Below are positions 41,962-49,488 of a DNA stretch of 49,488 nucleotides, one piece after another. Source of the DNA: GCA-2862585 sp049890295 (GTDB taxonomy: Bacteria; Bacteroidota; Bacteroidia; Flavobacteriales; UBA7312). The notes beneath the pieces are model-generated. The model was not told the DNA's origin and did no database searches. It saw only the letters and a program-made list of their open reading frames with translations. The position numbers and the translations under genes are program-made. Location of the stretch: NCBI GenBank assembly GCA_049890295.1, contig JBMHBP010000016.1:1-49488 (forward strand). Direction: 5' to 3'. How positions within the stretch are numbered: position 1 is the first letter of the stretch; every line of letters begins with the position of its first letter.

Positions 41962-42672
41962 TTATTTTCTTTTTCTTTTAAACTTACCGCCTGCTTTTGG
42001 ACCACTTGGCTTATTCGATAATCCAACGTTTGGTGATAAATCTCTAGTTCCATATACTTCACCCTTACAAATCCACACCTTAATACCAATTCTTCCGTAG
42101 GTAGTATGAGCTTCTTCAATAGCATAGTCAATATCTGCTCTAAAAGTATGTAAGGGAGTTCTACCATCTTTAAACATTTCTGAACGTGCCATTTCAGCTC
42201 CGTTTAAACGGCCTGAAATCTTAACTTTTATCCCTTCAGCTCCCATTCTCATGGTACCGGCAACTGCCATCTTGATTGCTCTTCTAAATGAAATACGGCC
42301 TTCGATTTGACGAGCAATACTAGCTGCTACAAGTGTTGCGTCTAATTCAGGACGTTTTACTTCAAATATGTTAATCTGAACTTCTTTTTTGGTAATCTTC
42401 TTTAGTTCCTCTCTAAGTTTATCAACTTCTTGACCACCTTTACCAATTATGATACCTGGTCTAGCTGTGTGAATAGTTACAGTAACCATTTTTAAGGTTC
42501 TTTCAATAACGATTCTAGCTACACTGGCATTTGAAAGTCTTACACCAACATACTGACGTATTTTACTGTCTTCAGCAATTTTATCACCGTAGTTTCTACC
42601 GCCGTACCAGTTGGAATCCCATCCTTTGATGTACCCTAATCTGTTGCCTATTGGATTTGTTTTTTGTCCCAT
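41962..42672 (-). CDS. rpsC: 30S ribosomal protein S3
   Basis: S3 forms the mRNA entry site with S4 and S5. The 236 residues start MGQKTNPIGNRLGYIKGWDS. A KH domain contains the motif RPGIIIGKGGQEVDKLREEL, and the C-terminal domain includes GRISFRRAIKMAVAGTMRMGAEGIKVKISGRL-type sequence (RRAIKMAVAGTMRMGA) and IGIKVWICKGE. Length is close to Escherichia coli (233). The start overlaps the rplV stop by one base. Confidence 0.98.
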   Translation of the reverse strand: MGQKTNPIGNRLGYIKGWDSNWYGGRNYGDKIAEDSKIRQYVGVRLSNASVARIVIERTLKMVTVTIHTARPGIIIGKGGQEVDKLREELKKITKKEVQINIFEVKRPELDATLVAASIARQIEGRISFRRAIKMAVAGTMRMGAEGIKVKISGRLNGAEMARSEMFKDGRTPLHTFRADIDYAIEEAHTTYGRIGIKVWICKGEVYGTRDLSPNVGLSNKPSGPKAGGKFKRKRK

Positions 42673-43085
42673 TATGAATCTTGGTTTTCTTTTGTTCTAC
42701 TTCCTAATACTAAGGTAACATGGTTAGATCTTTTTCTAATTCTATGTGCTCTACCTTGAGGAGCTGGTTGTACACGCTTGAGCATTCTACCACTGTCAAC
42801 GGTAATTTCTTTAACAAAGAGGTTACTGTCCTCAATTTTTGCTCCTTCATTTTTAGACTCCCAGTTTGCAATAGCCGACAATAGTAATTTTTCAAGTCTC
42901 CCAGATGCCTCTTTGGCGTTAAATTTTAAAATGTTTAATGCCTGTTCGACATCTACGCCTCTGATTATATCAGCTACCAATCTCATTTTTCTAGGAGAAG
43001 TAGGACAGTTATTCAACTTTGCAAACGCTATACTTTTTTTAGCGTCTTTTATTGCTTGTGCGGTATTTCTTTTTCTTACTCCCAT
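42672..43085 (-). CDS. rplV: 50S ribosomal protein L22
   Basis: L22 lines the exit tunnel with its long beta-hairpin. The 137 residues contain NNCPTSPRKMRLVADIIRGV, ALNILKFNAKEASGRLEKLL and the tunnel hairpin VDSGRMLKRVQPAPQGRAHRIRKRS (split: GRMLKRVQPAPQGRA and HRIRKRSNH). It is longer than the 110 residues of Escherichia coli because of an N-terminal extension of about 20 residues. Confidence 0.97.
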   Translation of the reverse strand: MGVRKRNTAQAIKDAKKSIAFAKLNNCPTSPRKMRLVADIIRGVDVEQALNILKFNAKEASGRLEKLLLSAIANWESKNEGAKIEDSNLFVKEITVDSGRMLKRVQPAPQGRAHRIRKRSNHVTLVLGSRTKENQDS

Positions 43086-43090
43086 TCTAA

Positions 43091-43360
43091 TTATTTTTTC
43101 TTGTTACCAGAGTGGCCTCTAAATGTTCTTGTTGGAGAAAACTCACCTAATTTGTGACCAACCATATTTTCAGTAACAAAAACTGGAATAAATTGTCTTC
43201 CGTTGTGAACTGCAATAGTTTGACCTACAAATTCTGGAGAAATCATTGAGGATCTTGACCAGGTTTTAATGACGTTATTTTTACCTGATGCAATATTATC
43301 TTCAACCTTTTTCTGTAGTTTATAATGTATAAATGGTCCTTTCTTTAGTGATCTTGCCAT
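43091..43360 (-). CDS. rpsS: 30S ribosomal protein S19
   Basis: A head protein that pairs with S13 near the P and A sites. The 89 residues start MARSLKKGPFIHYKLQKKV and include TWSRSSMISPEFVGQTIAVHNG and HKLGEFSPTRTFRGHSG, matching the S19 family from end to end. Five bases separate it from rplB. Confidence 0.98.
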   Translation of the reverse strand: MARSLKKGPFIHYKLQKKVEDNIASGKNNVIKTWSRSSMISPEFVGQTIAVHNGRQFIPVFVTENMVGHKLGEFSPTRTFRGHSGNKKK

Positions 43361-43365
43361 AAGAA

Positions 43366-44193
43366 TTATTTTTTACGTCTTTCGACTATATAAATATTTG
43401 AACTATTTTTCTTTGATCTTGTTTTATAACCTTTTGCTGGAATACCTTTTCTGGATCTAGGGTGACCTCCAGATGCTCTACCTTCACCACCACCCATTGG
43501 ATGATCTACAGGGTTCATAGCTACTGGTCTTGTTCTTGGTCTTCTTCCTAACCATCTACTTCTTCCTGCTTTACCTGAATTCTGTAAACTATGTTCTGAG
43601 TTTGAAACAGTACCAATAGTTGCCAAACAGGTTTGTAAAATCATTCTAACCTCACCAGAGGCTAATTTAATAATGGCATACTTACCATCTCTAGCCATCA
43701 ATTGGGCATAAGCACCAGCTGATCTAACTAAAACACCACCTTGACCAGGACGCATTTCTATATTATGAATCGTTGCACCTAGAGGAATATCGGCTAAGTA
43801 TAATGCATTGCCAACTTCTGGTGCTACATCTTTACCGGAAAGAACAGTTTGTCCAACCTTTAAACCATTTGGTGAGATGATATATCTTTTTTCACCATCA
43901 GCATAAAAAAGTAAAGCAATAAATGCTGATCGATTTGGATCATACTCGATAGTTTTTACAGTCGCAGGAATTCCAAACTTATTTCTTTTGAAATCAATAA
44001 GTCGGAATCTCTTTTTGTGACCACCACCAGTATAGCGCATAGTCATTTTACCAGAATTATTTCTACCACCAGACTTTGATTGCTTTAACACCAAAGATTT
44101 CTCTGGAGAGTTGCCTGTTGTCAAACTTGCAAAATCATTTGCAACTTTAAATCGCTGACCTGGAGTTGTTGGTTTTAGTTTTCTTAATCCCAT
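43366..44193 (-). CDS. rplB: 50S ribosomal protein L2
   Basis: L2 is needed for subunit association and peptidyl-transferase activity. The 275 residues show the OB-like and SH3-like domains: MRYTGGGHKKRFRLIDFKR, IEYDPNRSAFIALLFYADG and the PDHPMGGGEGRASGGHPRSRKG-type loop, here NPVDHPMGGGEGRASGG with the conserved histidine in HPMGGG. Length matches Escherichia coli (273). Confidence 0.98.
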   Translation of the reverse strand: MGLRKLKPTTPGQRFKVANDFASLTTGNSPEKSLVLKQSKSGGRNNSGKMTMRYTGGGHKKRFRLIDFKRNKFGIPATVKTIEYDPNRSAFIALLFYADGEKRYIISPNGLKVGQTVLSGKDVAPEVGNALYLADIPLGATIHNIEMRPGQGGVLVRSAGAYAQLMARDGKYAIIKLASGEVRMILQTCLATIGTVSNSEHSLQNSGKAGRSRWLGRRPRTRPVAMNPVDHPMGGGEGRASGGHPRSRKGIPAKGYKTRSKKNSSNIYIVERRKK

Positions 44194-44204
44194 CGTATTA
44201 TTTT

Positions 44205-44495
44205 TTAGATATTGGTGTAAAAGTCTATGGTATCACCATCAACTAATTGAACAATTGCTTTTTTGAAGTGGCTGGTTCTACCACTAATTACACCAGCTTT
44301 AGTAAATCGACTTTTAGTTTTACCAGCATAATTCATTGTTCTAACTGAATCAACTGTTACTCCATAAGCCTCTTCGACAGCACCTTTTATCTGAATCTTG
44401 TTAGCATTTCTATCAACAACGAAACCGTAGCGGTTAAATTCTTCGCTGGCGGCAGTCATTTTCTCAGTAATGATAGGTTTTATTAAAATACTCAT
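44205..44495 (-). CDS. rplW: 50S ribosomal protein L23
   Basis: L23 sits at the tunnel exit and binds trigger factor and SRP. The 96 residues have SILIKPIITEKMTAASEEFNR, the NKIQIKGAVEEAYGVTVDSV strand-helix unit (KIQIKGAVEEAYGVTV), and a basic loop with KTKSRFTKAG. It shares the usual order between rplD and rplB. Confidence 0.97.
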   Translation of the reverse strand: MSILIKPIITEKMTAASEEFNRYGFVVDRNANKIQIKGAVEEAYGVTVDSVRTMNYAGKTKSRFTKAGVISGRTSHFKKAIVQLVDGDTIDFYTNI

Positions 44496-44499
44496 TTTA

Positions 44500-45126
44500 T
44501 TAGCTTAAAATATTTTCGATTTCCTTGATTGAACTTTCTACCATTAGTAAATTACCTGCGTTCATTATTTCGTAGGTATTCAAATTTGAGGAAGTTGTAA
44601 TGTTTGTTTTCTCTAGATTTCTAGCGGATAACAAGATGTTTTGATTCGGCTGATTCAATACTAACAAAGTTTTCTTCCCATTCATTTCAAGGTTTGAAAG
44701 TAATTCGACATAGTTTTTAGTTTTAGGTGTATCGAAATTGAAATCCTCTAAAACTGTTATGTTTTTACCTTTAGCTAGTTTTGATAAAGCAGATGCTCTA
44801 GCCAATTTTTTTAGCTTTTTATTTAACTTGAAACTGTAGCTTCTAGGCTTAGGACCAAATACACGACCACCGCTTCTAAATAAAGGGTTTTTAATGGAAC
44901 CTGCTCTAGCCGTACCTGTACCTTTCTGCTTTTTGATTTTTCTAGTTGAACCTGTAATCTCACCTCTTTCTTTAGCCTTGTGAGTTCCTTGACGTTGATT
45001 GGCTAAGTATTGCTTTACATCAAGGTAAATTACATGATCATTTGGCTCTAGTCCAAAGATATCTTTATTCAACTTTACTTTTTTGGAAGTTTTCTTTCCA
45101 CTTACGTTATAAACTGATAACTCCAT
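44500..45126 (-). CDS. rplD: 50S ribosomal protein L4
   Basis: L4 extends a loop into the exit tunnel and in Escherichia coli controls the S10 operon. The 208 residues contain AKERGEITGSTRKIKKQKGTGTARAGSIKNP (the tunnel loop; diagnostic part KKQKGTGTARAGS), FRSGGRVFGPKPRSY and the alpha/beta core ending LLMVESSIKEIENIL. The stop of rplC and start of this gene share one base. No S10-type leader is visible upstream of rpsJ. Confidence 0.98.
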   Translation of the reverse strand: MELSVYNVSGKKTSKKVKLNKDIFGLEPNDHVIYLDVKQYLANQRQGTHKAKERGEITGSTRKIKKQKGTGTARAGSIKNPLFRSGGRVFGPKPRSYSFKLNKKLKKLARASALSKLAKGKNITVLEDFNFDTPKTKNYVELLSNLEMNGKKTLLVLNQPNQNILLSARNLEKTNITTSSNLNTYEIMNAGNLLMVESSIKEIENILS

Positions 45127-45743
45127 TATTTCTCTACAATTACGTATGAATTTTTAGGCCCAGGTATAGCTCCTTTTACAACTAAAAGGTTCTTATCTGG
45201 AAAAACTTTCATTACCATTAGATTAGATTCCTTAACTCTTTGATTTCCTGTTTGACCTGCCATTCTCATCCCTTTAAATACTCTTGCAGGATAGGAAGCA
45301 GCTCCAATTGATCCGGGTGCACGCATTCTGTTATGCTGACCATGGGTAGCATCACCGACACCTCTAAAGTTGTGACGCTTCACAACACCTTGGAAACCCT
45401 TACCTTTTGATGTACCGGCTACATCAACATATTCTCCTTCTTCAAAAATATCTACTGTTACTGAGTCACCAAGTTGAAATTCACCTTCAAAGTCTCTAAA
45501 TTCAACTAGTTTCTTTTTGGGTGAAGTATTTGATTTCTTAAAATGACCCATTTTAGGCTTATTTACTCTACTTTCTTTTTGGTCTTCAAAACCTAACTGA
45601 AAAGCATTATAACCATCAGTATCCTGTGTTTTGATTTGGGTAATCACACATGGACCAGCTTCAATGACTGTACATGGAATATTCTTTCCATTATCATCGA
45701 ATATGCTTGTCATACCTACTTTTTTACCTATTATTCCTGACAT
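45126..45743 (-). CDS. rplC: 50S ribosomal protein L3
   Basis: L3 nucleates assembly of the 3' end of 23S rRNA. The 205 residues begin MSGIIGKKVGMTSIFDDNG and contain VAGTSKGKGFQGVVKRHNFRG and the APGSIGAASYPARVFKGMRMAGQTGN loop reaching the peptidyl-transferase centre (split: GSIGAASYPARVFKGMRMAG). The glutamine methylated by PrmB in other bacteria falls in GQTGNQ. Confidence 0.98.
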   Translation of the reverse strand: MSGIIGKKVGMTSIFDDNGKNIPCTVIEAGPCVITQIKTQDTDGYNAFQLGFEDQKESRVNKPKMGHFKKSNTSPKKKLVEFRDFEGEFQLGDSVTVDIFEEGEYVDVAGTSKGKGFQGVVKRHNFRGVGDATHGQHNRMRAPGSIGAASYPARVFKGMRMAGQTGNQRVKESNLMVMKVFPDKNLLVVKGAIPGPKNSYVIVEK

Positions 45744-45776
45744 CTTTATTGTCTTTTAGCTTCTTATTATAAACTA

Positions 45777-46082
45777 TCATACTTTGATTTCAACATCAAC
45801 ACCGCTAGGTAGCTCTAATTTCATAAGAGCGTCAATAGTGTTTGATGAAGACGAGTAAATATCCATTAATCTTTTATGAGAACATAACTGAAACTGCTCT
45901 CTGGACTTTTTGTTTACGTGCGGAGAACGTAGCACAGTATATATTCTCTTGTGTGTTGGCAACGGTATTGGACCACTTACAACAGCACCTGCTGATTTTA
46001 CAGTTTTTACAATCTTTTCAGCCGATTTATCTACGAGATTGTGGTCGTAAGATTGTAGTTTAATTCTTATTTTTTGACTCAT
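45777..46082 (-). CDS. rpsJ: 30S ribosomal protein S10
   Basis: S10 is a head protein and, as NusE, part of transcription antitermination complexes. The 101 residues contain IRIKLQSYDHNLVDKSAEKIV, GPIPLPTHKRIYTVLRSPHVNKKSREQF (the HKRIYTVLRSPHVNKKSR loop is diagnostic) and PSGVDVEIKV at the end. tuf, which stands between fusA and rpsJ in many bacteria, is absent here. Confidence 0.98.
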   Translation of the reverse strand: MSQKIRIKLQSYDHNLVDKSAEKIVKTVKSAGAVVSGPIPLPTHKRIYTVLRSPHVNKKSREQFQLCSHKRLMDIYSSSSNTIDALMKLELPSGVDVEIKV

Positions 46083-46099
46083 TTCTAATAAGTTTAGTC

Positions 46100-48205
46100 T
46101 TATTTTACACCTTTTGCTTCAGAAACTACTGTTTCTGAAATATTATTTGGACACTCAGCATAGTGTGAAAACTCCATTGTAGAAGTTGCTCTACCTGAGG
46201 TAATCGTTCTCAAAGTAGTCACATAGCCGAACATTTCTGATAATGGAACATTTGCTTTAACAACTTCAGCTCCGTTACGACTGTCCATTCCTTGCATTAT
46301 ACCTCTTCTTCTGTTCAAGTCTGCTACAACATCACCCATATTTTGCTCTGGTGTAACTACTTCAACTTTCATAATTGGCTCTAATAATACAGGACTTGCC
46401 TGATTACAAGCGTTTTTGAAAGCTAATTTTGAACAAATTTCAAATGACAGCTGATCGGAGTCAACGTCATGGAATGAACCATCAAATAGTCTCACTTTTA
46501 GGGTATCAACTTGATATCCAGCAAGTACACCATTCTGCATGGCCTGAGTAAATCCTTTCTGAACAGATGGAATAAATTCTTTTGGAATAGATCCACCTTT
46601 AATTTCATCAACAAACTGTAAGCCTTCTCCTTCGAAATCTTTATCAACTGGAGATAATTCAAACTGGATATCGGCGAATTTACCGCGACCACCTGATTGC
46701 TTCTTATATGTTTCACGATGTTTGAAAGAAGAAGTAATTGCTTCTTTATATGCAACTTTTGGTGCACCTTGATTACATTCAACTCCAAACTCTCTTTTTA
46801 GACGATCGATAATGATGTCTAAGTGTAACTCACCCATTCCTGAGATAATAGTTTGACCTGAATCTTCATCAGATTTTACTGTAAAGGTAGGATCCTCCTC
46901 AGCTAGTTTACCTAAAGCAACACCTAGTTTATCCATATCCTTTTGAGTCTTAGGCTCAACGGCAATCCCAATTACTGGATCTGGAAAATCCATAGATTCT
47001 AATACAATAGGGGCATTTTCAGCACACAATGTATCTCCCGTTCTGATATCTTTAAAGCCAGCTAATGCTGCAATATCACCAGCCTGTAAGCTTTCTATTT
47101 GATTTTGCTTATTAGCATGCATTTGAAATATTCTGGAAATTCTCTCTTTCTTGTTTGTTCTTGTATTTAAAACATAAGAACCTGATTGAAGAACACCAGA
47201 GTAAGCACGAGTAAAGCAAAGTCTTCCTACATAAGGGTCAGTAGCAATTTTAAATGCTAAACTAGCAAATGGCTCATCAACTGTTGGTTTTCTACTTTCT
47301 TCTTGCTCTGTTTTTGGATTGGTCCCCTCAATTGCTTCTGTATCGACAGGAGATGGTAAAATTTCCATAACCATATCTAGCATAGTTTGAACTCCTTTGT
47401 TCTTGAAAGCTGAACCACACATCATAGGAATTACTTTTCCTCCAATAGTAGCTTGTCTTAAAGCATCTAAAATTTCTCTCTCAGTAAGAGAATTCTCATC
47501 TTCAAAATACTTTTCAAGTAGAGTATCATCAAATTCTGCTACAGCTTCTAATAATTTACCTCTGTAATCTTTCGCTTCTTCAAGAATATCGGCAGGGATT
47601 TCAACTTCTTCGAACGTCATACCCTTGTCTTCTTCATTCCATACAATTCCTTTGAAGTTGATTAGATCTACAACCCCTTTGAAATTATCTTCGCTTCCTA
47701 TTGGGATTTGTAAGGGTAGAGCATGACTTCCCAACATATCTTTTACCTGTTGGCAAACATTTAAAAAGTCAGCACCCTGACGATCCATTTTATTTACAAA
47801 ACCAATTCTTGGTACATTATAATTGTCTGCAAGTCTCCAGTTGGTTTCAGACTGTGGTTCAACACCATCCACTGCACTAAATAGGAAAACTAATCCGTCT
47901 AATACTCTCAATGAACGATTTACCTCTACTGTAAAATCAACGTGACCTGGTGTATCTATGATGTTGACATGATAATCTTGATCACGATAATTCCAATTTA
48001 ATGTAGTCGCAGCCGAAGTAATTGTAATTCCTCTTTCTTGCTCTTGCTCCATCCAATCCATAGTAGCTGCTCCATCATGAACCTCGCCTATTTTGTGACT
48101 AACACCACCATAATATAAGATACGCTCGGTAGTAGTAGTTTTACCAGCGTCAATATGTGCAGCAATTCCTATGTTTCTAGTATGTCTTAAATCTCTCTTT
48201 GCCAT
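46100..48205 (-). CDS. fusA: elongation factor G
   Basis: A GTPase that drives translocation on the ribosome and recycles it with RRF. The 701 residues have the G1 motif HIDAGKTTTTERIL, the switch I sequence ERGITITSAATTL, G3 DTPGHVDFTVEV, G4 NKMDRQGADF and G5 GSAFKNKG, followed by domains II to V, with domain IV starting near VAYKEAITSSF and the GGRGKFADIQFEL loop. Length is normal for the canonical factor. The gene lies between rpsG and rpsJ. Confidence 0.98.
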   Translation of the reverse strand: MAKRDLRHTRNIGIAAHIDAGKTTTTERILYYGGVSHKIGEVHDGAATMDWMEQEQERGITITSAATTLNWNYRDQDYHVNIIDTPGHVDFTVEVNRSLRVLDGLVFLFSAVDGVEPQSETNWRLADNYNVPRIGFVNKMDRQGADFLNVCQQVKDMLGSHALPLQIPIGSEDNFKGVVDLINFKGIVWNEEDKGMTFEEVEIPADILEEAKDYRGKLLEAVAEFDDTLLEKYFEDENSLTEREILDALRQATIGGKVIPMMCGSAFKNKGVQTMLDMVMEILPSPVDTEAIEGTNPKTEQEESRKPTVDEPFASLAFKIATDPYVGRLCFTRAYSGVLQSGSYVLNTRTNKKERISRIFQMHANKQNQIESLQAGDIAALAGFKDIRTGDTLCAENAPIVLESMDFPDPVIGIAVEPKTQKDMDKLGVALGKLAEEDPTFTVKSDEDSGQTIISGMGELHLDIIIDRLKREFGVECNQGAPKVAYKEAITSSFKHRETYKKQSGGRGKFADIQFELSPVDKDFEGEGLQFVDEIKGGSIPKEFIPSVQKGFTQAMQNGVLAGYQVDTLKVRLFDGSFHDVDSDQLSFEICSKLAFKNACNQASPVLLEPIMKVEVVTPEQNMGDVVADLNRRRGIMQGMDSRNGAEVVKANVPLSEMFGYVTTLRTITSGRATSTMEFSHYAECPNNISETVVSEAKGVK

Positions 48206-48210
48206 TTTTC

Positions 48211-48681
48211 TTAGAATCTAAAGTGTGAGAATGCCTTGTTAGCTTCTGCCATTTTGTGAGTATCTTGTTTTTTCTTGTATGCAGAACCTTCTTCTTTAAA
48301 AGCCGCAACAATTTCAGCTGCTAATTTTTGACTCATGCTTTTATCATTTCTTTTTCTAGCATAACCAATCATCCACTTCATGGCCATTGAGAGTTTTCTA
48401 GAGTCTCTTATTGGTTGTGGGATCTGAAAGGTTGCTCCTCCAATTCTACGGCTTCTTACTTCCACTGAAGGAGTTATGTTTTCAACTGCTTTTTTCCAAA
48501 CATCTAGAGCGGAAACGTCTTCTACTCGAGTTTCTACGATATCAAGTGCATCATAAAATATTTTAAAAGCTGTAGACTTTTTTCCGTCTAACATCATGTT
48601 ATTTACGAACTGTGTTACCATAGTATTATTATACTTGGCATCAGGTAGTAATCTTCTCTTTTTAGCTGGACTTTTTCTCAT
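48211..48681 (-). CDS. rpsG: 30S ribosomal protein S7
   Basis: S7 organises the 3' major domain of 16S rRNA and contacts E-site tRNA. The 156 residues begin MRKSPAKKRRLLPDAKYN and contain VTQFVNNMMLDGKKSTA, NITPSVEVRSRRIGGATFQIP and KRNDKSMSQKLAAEIVAAF, with the tail KKQDTHKMAEANKAFSHFRF. Normal for the short form of S7. Five bases separate it from fusA. Confidence 0.98.
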   Translation of the reverse strand: MRKSPAKKRRLLPDAKYNNTMVTQFVNNMMLDGKKSTAFKIFYDALDIVETRVEDVSALDVWKKAVENITPSVEVRSRRIGGATFQIPQPIRDSRKLSMAMKWMIGYARKRNDKSMSQKLAAEIVAAFKEEGSAYKKKQDTHKMAEANKAFSHFRF

Positions 48682-48704
48682 TTGTTTATATACTTAAGCT
48701 AAAA

Positions 48705-49079
48705 TTATTTTTTTGGTTGTTTAGTACCATACTTAGATCTTCGTTGTGTTCTGCCATCAACACCTGCTGTATCCAATGCACCACGAACTATGTGATATCG
48801 AACACCTGGTAAATCTTTTACTCTTCCACCTCTTACTAAAACGATTGAGTGTTCTTGTAGGTTATGTCCTTCACCACCTATGTAAGCATTAACTTCGTTT
48901 CCGTTAGTTAATCTTACCCTGGCAACTTTTCTCATTGCTGAGTTTGGTTTTTTTGGAGTTGTTGTATAAACCCTAGTACAAACTCCCCTTCTTTGCGGGC
49001 AGCTAGTTAGGGCAATTGACTTGGACTTCTTAGTTAATTTAGTCCTTCCTTTTCTTACTAATTGTTGAATAGTTGGCAT
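48705..49079 (-). CDS. rpsL: 30S ribosomal protein S12
   Basis: S12 controls decoding accuracy. The 124 residues start MPTIQQLVRKGRTKLTKKS and include VYTTTPKKPNSAMRKVARVRL and GGRVKDLPGVRYHIVRG. The lysines at which streptomycin-resistance changes usually occur (in TPKKPNS and RVKDLPG) are the wild-type residues. It is the first gene of the str cluster and lies about 40 bases after a likely transcription start. Confidence 0.98.
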   Translation of the reverse strand: MPTIQQLVRKGRTKLTKKSKSIALTSCPQRRGVCTRVYTTTPKKPNSAMRKVARVRLTNGNEVNAYIGGEGHNLQEHSIVLVRGGRVKDLPGVRYHIVRGALDTAGVDGRTQRRSKYGTKQPKK

Positions 49080-49126
49080 ACTATTTCATGTTTAATTTCT
49101 TATTAATACCTAGTTTTTAGGGGGTG

Positions 49127-49156
49127 CAAATCTAATCATTTTTATTAACTATCAAA
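49127..49156 (-). promoter_or_regulatory. promoter of the ribosomal gene run
   Basis: On the minus strand TTTG (49153-49156), an 18-base spacer and TAGATTTG (49127-49134) match both Bacteroidota promoter elements. Transcription should start about 40 bases before the rpsL ATG. It is the only convincing promoter I see for the run from rpsL to rplQ. Confidence 0.75.
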
Positions 49157-49177
49157 CAGAATTAGAGCTTTTTTCTT

Positions 49178-49208
49178 AAAAAAAAACACCCTCATAAAAT
49201 CATGAGGG
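49178..49208 (-). terminator. intrinsic terminator after the partial T9SS gene
   Basis: Arms CCCTCAT (49189-49195) and ATGAGGG (49202-49208) close a 6-base loop and are followed on the minus strand by nine T residues. It starts about 34 bases after the stop of the T9SS gene and separates it from the rpsL promoter. Confidence 0.9.
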
Positions 49209-49241
49209 CTGTTTTTGAAAATAATGTTTGACAACAATTTA

Positions 49242-49488
49242 CTAATCGAAGTCCGAAATTAATATCTTTTTTTGAATAAAATCAGAATTATTTTTCAGTA
49301 AAATAAAATAGATACCTCCCGATAATTGTTCTCTATTAACTTTCAACACATCTTTGAATTTCTTTTCCATCACTACTCTGGCACGTGTGTCCATTAATTG
49401 GAATTCGTACTCCTGGCCTGTTTTATCTCCCAATACTTCTATCGTAAAGTAATCTTTCGCTGGATTGGGATATACCATCACATTTATC
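49242..49488 (-). CDS. C-terminal part of a T9SS-secreted protein (runs off the window)
   Basis: The visible C-terminal 81 residues are a T9SS type A sorting domain: MVYPNPAKDYFTIEV, a central strand with YEFQLMDTRARVVM, and LSGGIYFILLKNN near the end. The frame is open to the window edge with no stop, and the GTG and ATG at its apparent start fall inside the sorting domain. The real start therefore lies outside the window and this is not a separate small gene. The cargo part and its function are unknown. Confidence 0.85.
   Translation of the reverse strand, partial: INVMVYPNPAKDYFTIEVLGDKTGQEYEFQLMDTRARVVMEKKFKDVLKVNREQLSGGIYFILLKNNSDFIQKKILISDFD

Noticed and set aside
41952..42167. 71-codon frame at the end of rpsC
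   Set aside because: Same strand, different frame, fully inside rpsC; its translation shows no domain.
49242..49481. Independent 79-residue small protein
   Set aside because: The frame stays open to the window edge and the apparent start lies within a T9SS sorting domain, so it is the end of a larger gene.

Overview
This window looks like a chromosomal segment of a Bacteroidota bacterium, most likely an aerobic member of the Flavobacteriia. The evidence is an AT-rich sequence, three proteins with the type IX secretion (T9SS) C-terminal sorting domain, a DUF3078 protein, a YtxJ-type bacilliredoxin, zinc-free forms of ribosomal proteins L36 and S14, promoters of the Bacteroidota TTTG / TAnnTTTG type, and the order rplQ-carA-eno-gltA. 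I cannot name the species. I see no tRNA or rRNA genes, insertion sequences, prophage, CRISPR arrays or defence genes. Almost everything is core housekeeping, and I did not find a convincing new multi-gene system.

Region 1 (1-4.1 kb) holds a small membrane protein and a DUF3078 outer-membrane protein on the plus strand. On the minus strand it holds a LytS-type histidine kinase, a LytTR response regulator and a short T9SS-secreted protein, which may form one operon.

Region 2 (4.3-15.6 kb, plus strand) is a tight 11-gene run: hemH, hemA, hemC, hemD, hemE, hemF, hemB, hemL, gatB, a thioredoxin-like lipoprotein and lpxH. It encodes every step from glutamyl-tRNA to heme except protoporphyrinogen oxidase. 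Many genes overlap or abut.

Region 3 (15.6-20.8 kb, minus strand) contains a 41-codon lipoprotein gene, ytxJ and lipA as a likely operon, then a 917-residue sortilin-like T9SS cargo protein, a terminator hairpin and gap.

Region 4 (20.9-25.8 kb, plus strand) runs ung, an L,D-transpeptidase, rmuC, rlmB, a DEAD-box helicase and a small membrane protein, and ends at a strong hairpin.

Region 5 (25.8-49.1 kb, minus strand) starts at a good promoter upstream of rpsL and runs through the joined str, S10, spc and alpha ribosomal clusters (rpsL to rplQ, without tuf) to a terminator. It continues with carA-eno-gltA, another terminator and a UbiD-family decarboxylase. The last bases hold the C-terminal end of another T9SS cargo gene that continues past the window edge.

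The points most worth a second look are the short lipoprotein upstream of ytxJ, the divergent promoters that make ung look leaderless, the kinase/regulator/T9SS triad, hairpin terminators that abut start codons, and the four-cysteine insert in ferrochelatase.
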